Part shown: piece by piece, positions 7,070-11,968 of the stretch
Layout: each line of letters starts with the position of its first letter
How positions within the stretch are numbered: the first letter of the stretch is position 1
From: Elioraea sp964533585
GTDB lineage: Bacteria > Pseudomonadota > Alphaproteobacteria > Acetobacterales > Acetobacteraceae
Assembly: GCA_964533585.1 (NCBI GenBank)
Contig: CAZHMM010000114.1
Location: 1-11,968 of the forward strand
Reading direction: 5' to 3'
Length of the DNA: 11,968 bases
Made by a program: the position numbers and the translations under genes
The notes under the pieces: model-generated
Told to the model about the DNA's origin: nothing
What the model saw: the letters and a program-made list of their open reading frames with translations, nothing else
The model's database searches: none

Positions 7070-7825
7070 ATGGATGCGAAGCGGCTGTTGGGGGCGCTGC
7101 TCGGGGGCGTGCTGGCACCGCCACGCCCAGCCCGGCGCACCACCCGTACCGCCGGCGGGTCGACCGCCAAGTCCGCCACCGCGCGCACGACCAAGCCTGC
7201 CGCCAAGCGGACGGCCAAGCCCGCCCCGCTGATCGATGTGCGGATCGGCGGCTCGCGCAGGACCGGCTCGGCGCTCACCGCGCTCGCCCGGCTTGCGGCC
7301 GAGGCGCTGGCGCAGACCAGCGCGCCGGCGCCCCGCCCGCCCGCACCGCGGCCGCCGCGCGCCCCTCCCGGCGGTCCCGTGCCGGTGCCGTATCCCGTGA
7401 TCGGCCAACCTAGCCCCTGGGGCACCGCCAAGCCCGCCGCGCCGCCGCCGGCGCCGGCCGAGCCGGTCGGCGCCGAGGATCGCGAGGCGCTGCTGATCAT
7501 CCGCGCCATGATCGCCGCGGCCCGCGCCGACGGCGCGATCGATGCCGCGGAGCGGGCCGCGATCGCGGGCCAGCTCGACCAGGCGGGGCTGGACGACGAG
7601 GCGCGCGAGCTGGTGCTGAAGGAGTTCGCCGCCCCCGCCTCGCTCGATGCGCTGGTCCGCGACATCACCGACCCGGTGCTGGCCGCGCAGGTCTATGCTG
7701 CCTCCGTGATCGCGGTCGGCGAGGCCTCCGCGCCCGAGCGTGCCTGGCTCGCCGAGCTCGCGCGGCGCACCGGGCTTGCGGCCGAGACGGTGGCGGCGAT
7801 CGAGCGCCGCCTCGCCGCCGGCTGA
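7070..7825 (+). CDS. DUF533 / TerB-like domain protein with basic, proline-rich linker
   Basis: This 251-residue protein is of unknown role. The opening MDAKRLLGALLGG and the C-terminal helical domain (about 138-249) match DUF533 (YebE-like), related to TerB. That domain has two acidic loop-helix elements, ARADGAIDAAER at 151-162 and VGEASAPERAW at 216-226, typical of the TerB fold, where such residues can bind a metal. Between them lies a low-complexity linker: a Lys/Ala/Thr/Arg-rich stretch at 32-52 resembling histone H1 tails, then a Pro/Ala-rich stretch at 84-133. A weakly hydrophobic patch at 6-16 could touch the membrane but is no clear transmembrane segment. The ATG is chosen for GGAGGG 6 bases upstream; an earlier in-frame ATG would run through the control region. 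The next gene starts 36 bases on and may be co-transcribed. Confidence 0.8.
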   Translation: MDAKRLLGALLGGVLAPPRPARRTTRTAGGSTAKSATARTTKPAAKRTAKPAPLIDVRIGGSRRTGSALTALARLAAEALAQTSAPAPRPPAPRPPRAPPGGPVPVPYPVIGQPSPWGTAKPAAPPPAPAEPVGAEDREALLIIRAMIAAARADGAIDAAERAAIAGQLDQAGLDDEARELVLKEFAAPASLDALVRDITDPVLAAQVYAASVIAVGEASAPERAWLAELARRTGLAAETVAAIERRLAAG

Positions 7826-7850
7826 GCGCCGCGCTAGAACCGACGCGGAC

Positions 7851-7855
7851 GGAGG
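7851..7855 (+). promoter_or_regulatory. Ribosome binding site deciding the desulfinase start
   Basis: GGAGG directly touches the ATG at 7856 but lies 6 bases before the ATG at 7862, the normal spacing, so translation should start at MHGLTEAE and not at MPMHG. With this start the key arginine is residue 84. Confidence 0.65.
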
Positions 7856-7861
7856 ATGCCC

Positions 7862-9085
7862 ATGCATGGACTGACCGAGGCCGAGACCGCGCTGTTCGAG
7901 CGTGCGCAGCGACTCGCCGATGAGCGGATCGCGCCGCGCGCGGCGGCGATCGACCGCAGCGAGGCCTATCCGTGGGAGCACATCGCCGATCTGAAGGCGG
8001 CGGGCTTCCTCGGCATGACGATCCCGCGGGCGTATGGCGGCCAGGGCGCCTCCTACCTGGACGCGGTGCTGCTGATCGAGGCGATGGCGCGGCGCTGCGC
8101 CGTCGCCGGGCGCATCTCGGTCGAGGCCAACATGGGCGCGATCGGCGCGATCATGGCCTACGGCACCGAGGCGCAGAAGCGGCTCGCCGCCGAGCAGGTG
8201 CTGGTGCATGGCGACAAGCCGGCGATCTGCATCACCGAGCCCGAGGCCGGCTCGGCCGCGACGGCGATGACCACGCGCGCCGAGAAGCGCGGCGACCGCT
8301 GGGTGCTGAACGGTCGCAAGCACTGGATCACCGGCGGCGGCGTCTCGCGGCTGCATCTGATCTTCGCCCGCGCGATCGAGAACGGGGTCGATCAGGGGAT
8401 CGGCGGCTTCATCGTCGTCCGTGACGGGGAGGGCAGCCCGCCCGGTCTGGTGATCGGCGAGCGGCAATACGCCATGGGCGTGCGCGGCATCCCCGAGACC
8501 GTGGTGGACTTGCAGGACCTGGAGGTGCCTGCCGAGATGGTGCTGCCGTCGCCGGGCGGGTTCCGCCGCGGCTTCGGCGCGCTGATGGACGCCTACAACG
8601 CCCAGCGCGTCGGCGCGGGCACGGTCGCCCTCGGCATCGCCGCCGGGGCGCTGGAGGAGGCGATCGGGTTCGTGAAGCGGCGCGAGCAGTTCGGCCGGCC
8701 GATCGCCGAGTTCCAGGGCCTGCAATGGATGATCGCCGACATGACGGTGGCGGTGGAGGCGGCCCGGCTGATGCTCTGGCGGGCGGCGCGCAGCGTCGGG
8801 CCGAACGGCTTCCCCGATCCGCATCTGGCGGCGCAGGCGAAGATCCTCGCCGCCGAGACCGCGGTGAAGGTGACCAACGACGCGTTGCAGCTCTGGGGCA
8901 GCGCCGGCTATGGGCGCGACGTTCCGATGGAGCGGCACGTCCGCGACGCGCGGATGTTCACCATTGCCGGCGGTACGGCGCAGATTCTGCGCAATCTTGT
9001 GGCGGGAAGGGTGCTGGGGATGAAGTTGCCGCAGACCCGCGACGGGTATCTGCGCGCGACGGAGAAGCGGCTGGCGGCGGAGTGA
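7862..9085 (+). CDS. acd: Probable 3-sulfinopropanoyl-CoA desulfinase (acyl-CoA dehydrogenase fold)
   Basis: This 407-residue flavoprotein has the full acyl-CoA dehydrogenase fold: helical N-domain, FAD-contact strand CITEPEAGSAA, WITGGG, and the C-terminal signature RREQFGRPIAEFQGLQ. The catalytic glutamate is absent at both known places: the C-terminal loop reads TIAGGTAQ (Gly370 where MCAD has Glu376), and helix G has Gln248 in NAQRVGAG where isovaleryl-CoA dehydrogenase has Glu254. Arg84 in AGRISVEAN and this Gln match the residues reported as marks of the Advenella enzyme Acd (Arg84, Gln246), and blocks such as ITGGGVS and AMGVRGIPET look the same from memory. That enzyme releases sulfite from 3-sulfinopropanoyl-CoA, giving propanoyl-CoA. 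Of two close ATGs the second (7862) is chosen, 6 bases after GGAGG; the first abuts it. A plain acyl-CoA dehydrogenase remains possible but less likely. Confidence 0.82.
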   Translation: MHGLTEAETALFERAQRLADERIAPRAAAIDRSEAYPWEHIADLKAAGFLGMTIPRAYGGQGASYLDAVLLIEAMARRCAVAGRISVEANMGAIGAIMAYGTEAQKRLAAEQVLVHGDKPAICITEPEAGSAATAMTTRAEKRGDRWVLNGRKHWITGGGVSRLHLIFARAIENGVDQGIGGFIVVRDGEGSPPGLVIGERQYAMGVRGIPETVVDLQDLEVPAEMVLPSPGGFRRGFGALMDAYNAQRVGAGTVALGIAAGALEEAIGFVKRREQFGRPIAEFQGLQWMIADMTVAVEAARLMLWRAARSVGPNGFPDPHLAAQAKILAAETAVKVTNDALQLWGSAGYGRDVPMERHVRDARMFTIAGGTAQILRNLVAGRVLGMKLPQTRDGYLRATEKRLAAE

Positions 9086-9093
9086 CAGCCAGG

Positions 9094-9432
9094 ATGCCCC
9101 CGGTCGGCGAATCCCCCTACCTCGTCCGCGCCGCGGACGCGCCGCTCACCACGCACTCGCCCACCCTGAAGGTGGCGGAGGCGGCTTTCCCCGGCTTCGG
9201 CATCGCACTCCGCTACCAGGAGCGTGCCCCCGGCGGCCCGCCATCGGATTGGTGCGAGACCGGCCACTCGATCTTCATCCTGTCCGGCAGGATTCGCTAC
9301 GAATTCCCTGATCACGCAGTGGAAGCCGGCCCGGGCGACATGCTGCACATTCCCGCCGGCCACGCCCATCGCCACAAGCCCTCGGTGATCGGCGACGAGC
9401 CGGTCCGCTACGTGCTCACGGAATTCGGCTGA
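9094..9432 (+). CDS. Small single-domain cupin protein
   Basis: This 112-residue protein has one cupin barrel. Motif 1 is degenerate: the stretch before FILSGRIRYEF carries Glu55 and His58 (CETGH), with His where the usual Glu stands and no HxH pair. Motif 2, GDMLHIPAGHAHRH at 81-94, is well kept, with His92 at the normal place. A metal site made of Glu55, His58 and His92 is possible but non-standard. An alternative GTG start at 9082 overlaps the desulfinase stop as GTGA and would add 4 residues; GGAG at 9079-9082 serves the ATG with 11 bases spacing. Either way the gene is translationally tied to the desulfinase. It could be a small dioxygenase, an isomerase or a binding protein; it is too short and lacks the motifs for the 3-mercaptopropionate dioxygenase family. 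No function is assigned. Confidence 0.82.
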   Translation: MPPVGESPYLVRAADAPLTTHSPTLKVAEAAFPGFGIALRYQERAPGGPPSDWCETGHSIFILSGRIRYEFPDHAVEAGPGDMLHIPAGHAHRHKPSVIGDEPVRYVLTEFG

Positions 9433-9521
9433 GCCCAGGCTTCTCCCGCCGCCGCCTCGCGAGGTGTTAACGTCATGCCAACCCGCACCTGCGATACAGC
9501 CGCATGGAGGGTTCCATCCGC

Positions 9522-10460
9522 ATGCGCGGTGCCTTGGCTCAGGTGATGAACTGGTTCGGTGCGCCCGCCCGTCCGCGCGCACCCCAGTCGGCTGGCCGGG
9601 TGTTGTTCGACGACCGCGCCGCCGTGCCACCAGCGCCTGAACCTGCGCCCACCCGCCGGCACCTCGATCCCGAGCCGCCGCCCCCGCCGCCCGCCCGCTG
9701 GCCCGAAAGCAAGCTGAAGGTGTTGGGCGCCATCTGGGGCGAAGGCTTCCTCGGTCCGGGCGGGGCGGAGGAGGCGCTGACGCTGTCCAAGCCGCTCGGG
9801 CTGAACCAGACCCACTCGGTGCTGAACCTCGGCGCCGGGCTCGGCGGCGCCACGCGCGCCCTCGCGGTCGAGTCGGGCGCCTGGGTGACCGGCTACGAGA
9901 CCGACCCCGACCTGGCGCGGGCCGCACAGGCGCTCTCGGAGAAGCACAAGGTCGAGAAGAAGGCGGAAATCAAGCACCTCGATCTCGCCAATCCGCAGTT
10001 CCGCAAGGGCTATTACCACCACGCGCTCGCGCTCGAGGCGCTGTGGCGCATCCCCGACAAGGCGCCGGTGATCGCCGCCCTGGTCGGCGGGGTGAAGCCG
10101 CAGGGCCAGGTGGTGCTGACCGATCTTGCGCTCGGCGCGCCTTCGCCCTCGGCCGAGCGGGCCTTCAACGCCTGGGCGCAGCTGGAGGGTGTCACGCCCT
10201 GCCTCACCGGCGAGAAGGCGCTGACCGGGCTGCTGACCAAGGCGGGGCTCGACATCCGCATCTGCGAGGAGATCACCGCCCGCCACGTCAGCCAGACCGT
10301 GGCGGCCTGGGCCGCCTTCGTCGAGGAGCTGAAGCGCGACCGGCCCACGCGGCCCTTCGCCTTGCAGGTGGTGGCCGAGGCCGAGCGGTGCCTGCGGCGG
10401 CTCGAACTGCTGCGCACGGGCCGCCTGCGGCTGCTGCGCTGGCACGCGATCCGGCGCTGA
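9522..10460 (+). CDS. SAM-dependent class I methyltransferase
   Basis: This 312-residue protein has a Rossmann-like methyltransferase domain. Motif I is VLNLGAGLGGATRALA at about 100-115, the acidic residue ending strand 2 is in TGYETD (about 123-128), HLDL at 152-155 is a motif II-like element and QVVLTDLAL at 196-204 fits strand 5. The first 65 residues are disordered-looking, Pro/Ala/Arg-rich, with a run of six prolines. The C-terminal 45 residues are Arg/Leu-rich helix. No active-site NPPY or other substrate motif was seen, so the acceptor is unknown. The ATG at 9522 is preferred because GGAGG lies 11 bases before it; the ATG at 9504 has no such site. It stands alone, 89 bases after the cupin gene, and rpmJ downstream has its own promoter. 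Confidence 0.8.
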   Translation: MRGALAQVMNWFGAPARPRAPQSAGRVLFDDRAAVPPAPEPAPTRRHLDPEPPPPPPARWPESKLKVLGAIWGEGFLGPGGAEEALTLSKPLGLNQTHSVLNLGAGLGGATRALAVESGAWVTGYETDPDLARAAQALSEKHKVEKKAEIKHLDLANPQFRKGYYHHALALEALWRIPDKAPVIAALVGGVKPQGQVVLTDLALGAPSPSAERAFNAWAQLEGVTPCLTGEKALTGLLTKAGLDIRICEEITARHVSQTVAAWAAFVEELKRDRPTRPFALQVVAEAERCLRRLELLRTGRLRLLRWHAIRR

Positions 10461-10482
10461 CGGCAGGACAGGGCTGTCGCGG

Positions 10483-10511
10483 TTGACACTGACGCCCCGA
10501 GCCTCTACCTG
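10483..10511 (+). promoter_or_regulatory. Sigma-70 promoter of rpmJ
   Basis: A perfect TTGACA at 10483-10488 is followed after 17 bases by TACCTG at 10506-10511, a -10 form common in G+C-rich alphaproteobacteria. The start codon lies 27 bases downstream. The near-consensus -35 fits the high expression of a ribosomal protein gene. Confidence 0.68.
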
Positions 10512-10538
10512 CGCCGGCTCGATCGAAGGAACACGACG

Positions 10539-10664
10539 ATGCGCATCCGCAACTCGCTCCGCTCCGCCAAGGCGCGGGACAAGAACAATCGGCTCGTGCG
10601 CCGCAAGGGCCGGCTGTACGTGATCAACAAGAAGAACCCGCGCATGAAGGTGCGCCAGGGCTGA
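10539..10664 (+). CDS. rpmJ: 50S ribosomal protein L36 (zinc-free, YkgO type)
   Basis: This 41-residue, strongly basic protein starts MRIRNSLRSAKARDKNNR and ends NPRMKVRQG. It matches the 41-residue L36 class of alphaproteobacteria, which carries the insertion typical of YkgO and lacks the zinc-binding Cys3-His set. It has no cysteine at all; the single cysteine common in relatives (as I remember, DKNCR or RDC) is replaced by Asn. GAAGGA sits 8 bases before the ATG. L36 binds 23S rRNA in the large subunit. The gene stands alone between its own promoter and a strong hairpin, as is usual for this class. Confidence 0.93.
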   Translation: MRIRNSLRSAKARDKNNRLVRRKGRLYVINKKNPRMKVRQG

Positions 10665-10689
10665 TCGGCCGCGCCTGATCGGCCGCGCC
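10662..10689 (+). repeat. Tandem 14-bp direct repeat overlapping the rpmJ stop
   Basis: TGATCGGCCGCGCC occurs twice head to tail, perfectly (10662-10675 and 10676-10689). The first copy contains the rpmJ stop codon, so the second supplies another in-frame-looking TGA 14 bases on. The second copy also gives the left arm of the following hairpin. It probably arose by slippage duplication. Confidence 0.85.
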
Positions 10690-10707
10690 CCGTTCCCGGG
10701 GCGCGGC
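10682..10707 (+). terminator. Hairpin terminator after rpmJ
   Basis: A perfect 11-bp inverted repeat (10682-10692 with 10697-10707) encloses the tetraloop TTCC, 17 bases after the rpmJ stop. It is very stable and all G+C. No T-run follows; a second, weaker GGCGGC/GCCGCC hairpin (10705-10710 with 10719-10724) comes right after. The place between two separate transcription units supports a terminator role. Confidence 0.6.
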
Positions 10708-10776
10708 GGCTCGCTTGCGCCGCCGCCCGCGCGGCCATAGATCACCGCCATGGCCGTTCCGGCCAGGGAGGGTGCC

Positions 10777-11968
10777 ATGCTCGCGATGCCGGAGCCCGAT
10801 CCGCAGGTTCTCGCCCGGCGCGAGGCGATCATTGCCTCGCTCGCCGAGCGGGCCGGCGCTGCCAACGTCATCGCCGAGCCCCTGCGCCTCAAGCCCTACG
10901 AGACCGACGGGTTCACCGCCTACAAGCGCGTCCCCCTCGCGGTGGTGCTGCCGGAGACGACGGCGCAGGTGGCGGCCTGCCTGCGCTACTGCCACGAGCA
11001 GGGCATCCGCGTGGTGCCGCGCGCGGCCGGCACCTCGCTCTCGGGGGGCGCGCTGCCGCTCGAAGATGCCGTCGTGATCGGCGTTTCGCGGATGAACCGC
11101 ATCCTCGAGGTGAACCTCGACGACCGGCTCGCCCGCGTCGAGGCGGGGGTGACCAATATCGGCATCACCAAGGCCGTCGAGGGCGAGGGGTTCTTCTACG
11201 CCCCCGATCCGTCGAGCCAGCTCGCCTGCATGATCGCCGGCAACGTGGCGATGAACTCGGGCGGCGCGCACTGCCTGAAATACGGTGTGACCGCCAACAA
11301 CCTGCTCGGCGTCACCATGGTGACGATCGAGGGCGAGGTGATCGCGCTCGGCGGCGGGCATCTCGACACCGCGGGCTATGATTGGCTCGGGCTGATCACC
11401 GGCAGCGAGGGCCAGCTCGGCATCGTCACCGAGGTGACCGTGCGGATCCTGCGCGCGGCCGAGGGGGCGCGGGCGATGCTGGTCGGCTTCGGCGCGACCG
11501 ACGTCGCCGGCGCTGCCGTCGCCGACATCATCGCGAGCGGCATCATCCCGGTCGCGCTCGAGTTCATGGACAGGCCCTGCATCCACGCCTGCGAGGCCTT
11601 CGCCCATGCCGGCTATCCGCTCGATGCCGAGGCGCTGCTGATCATCGAGGTGGAAGGCAGCGAGGCCGAGCAGGACGCGCTGCTCGACCGGCTGAAGGCG
11701 ATCTGCGCCCGCCACAGCCCGACGACCGTGCGCGTCGCCCGCAATGCCGAGGAGAGTGGCGCGATCTGGAAGGGGCGGAAGGGCGCGTTCGGCGCGGTCG
11801 GGCGGATCAGCCCGGACTATCTCTGCATGGACGGCACCATTCCGCCCGGCGCGCTGCCCGAGGCGATGCGGCGGATCGGCCTGCTTTCGGCGAATTACGG
11901 GCTGCAGGTCGCGAACGTGTTCCACGCCGGCGACGGCAACCTGCACCCGCTGATCCTGTTCGACGCCA
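10777..11968 (+). CDS. glcD: GlcD-like FAD-binding glycolate/D-lactate oxidase subunit (3' end outside window)
   Basis: The first 397 residues of a protein usually near 490-500 long are present; the frame is open to the window end. The PCMH-type FAD domain shows RVVPRAAGTSLSGGALP at 78-94, ARVEAGVTN near 119-127, YAPDPSSQLACMIAGNVAMNSGG at 141-163 and TGSEGQLGIVTEV at 208-220. The C-terminal substrate domain shows VFHAGDGNLHP at 381-391, where the histidines belong to the active site. GlcD oxidises glycolate (or D-lactate) to the keto acid and passes electrons via GlcF to quinone; glcE and glcF would be expected next. The ATG at 10777 is chosen over 10750 because AGGGAGG lies 5 bases before it. 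A weak TTGCGC/TAGATC pair at 10715-10743 may be its promoter. A D-2-hydroxyglutarate or D-lactate dehydrogenase of the same family is the main alternative. Confidence 0.9.
   Translation, partial: MLAMPEPDPQVLARREAIIASLAERAGAANVIAEPLRLKPYETDGFTAYKRVPLAVVLPETTAQVAACLRYCHEQGIRVVPRAAGTSLSGGALPLEDAVVIGVSRMNRILEVNLDDRLARVEAGVTNIGITKAVEGEGFFYAPDPSSQLACMIAGNVAMNSGGAHCLKYGVTANNLLGVTMVTIEGEVIALGGGHLDTAGYDWLGLITGSEGQLGIVTEVTVRILRAAEGARAMLVGFGATDVAGAAVADIIASGIIPVALEFMDRPCIHACEAFAHAGYPLDAEALLIIEVEGSEAEQDALLDRLKAICARHSPTTVRVARNAEESGAIWKGRKGAFGAVGRISPDYLCMDGTIPPGALPEAMRRIGLLSANYGLQVANVFHAGDGNLHPLILFDA

Noticed and set aside
6887..8938. 683-residue open frame on the minus strand
   Set aside because: Antisense to DUF533 and the desulfinase genes, which have clear motifs and ribosome binding sites; the composition is that of a shadow frame.
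9094..9432. Cupin as 3-mercaptopropionate dioxygenase
   Set aside because: At 112 residues it is much too short and lacks the three-histidine pattern of thiol dioxygenases.
9455..9464. 10-bp palindrome CCTCGCGAGG between the cupin and methyltransferase genes
   Set aside because: Short, all G+C-type palindromes of this size are expected by chance in such DNA; no spacing to a promoter or T-run supports a role.
9408..11946. Long minus-strand frames opposite the methyltransferase, rpmJ and glcD genes
   Set aside because: Composition rich in Arg, Gly, His and Asp without domains; the plus-strand genes carry strong family motifs.

Overview
The window is about 70% G+C chromosomal DNA. It probably comes from an alphaproteobacterium, most likely of the Acetobacteraceae/Rhodospirillales type. 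The clues are the 41-residue YkgO-type L36 protein, a TAXI-family binding protein, a GlcD-type glycolate oxidase subunit and tightly overlapping genes with frequent GTG starts. The taxonomic call is inference. I saw no tRNA, rRNA, IS element, phage gene or CRISPR array.

Left half (105-6890, minus strand): one compact catabolic operon. In transcription order it encodes a 3-hydroxyisobutyrate-dehydrogenase-family reductase, a DeoR-type repressor, a short DUF1537 (four-carbon acid sugar) kinase, a PdxA2-type 4-phosphate dehydrogenase, an Ldh-family oxidoreductase, an HpaI-type aldolase and, after a 147-base gap, a TAXI periplasmic binding protein. Four of the junctions are ATGA or GTGA overlaps and one is TGA-C-GTG, so the first six genes are probably translationally coupled. 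DUF1537 kinase plus PdxA2 is the known route that turns a tetronate (for example D-threonate) into DHAP and CO2. The other enzymes suggest a wider route for an acid sugar or similar hydroxy acid. The first reductase carries a pocket signature that I associate with sulfolactaldehyde reductase YihU rather than with GarR or 3-hydroxyisobutyrate dehydrogenase.

Centre (6891-7069): a divergent control region with an 8+8 bp perfect inverted repeat that is a good operator candidate, and a plausible promoter for the rightward genes.

Right half (7070-11968, plus strand): a DUF533/TerB-like protein with a basic, proline-rich linker; an acyl-CoA-dehydrogenase-fold protein that lacks the catalytic glutamate at both usual places and has the Arg84/Gln marks of 3-sulfinopropanoyl-CoA desulfinase; a small cupin translationally coupled to it; a SAM-dependent methyltransferase; rpmJ with its own promoter and a strong hairpin behind it; and the 5' part of a GlcD-like FAD oxidase that runs off the window.

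The most interesting points are the probable desulfinase-cupin pair and the YihU-like reductase heading the acid-sugar operon. Together they hint at use of organosulfur C3 compounds on both sides of the divergent control region, but that link is a hypothesis.
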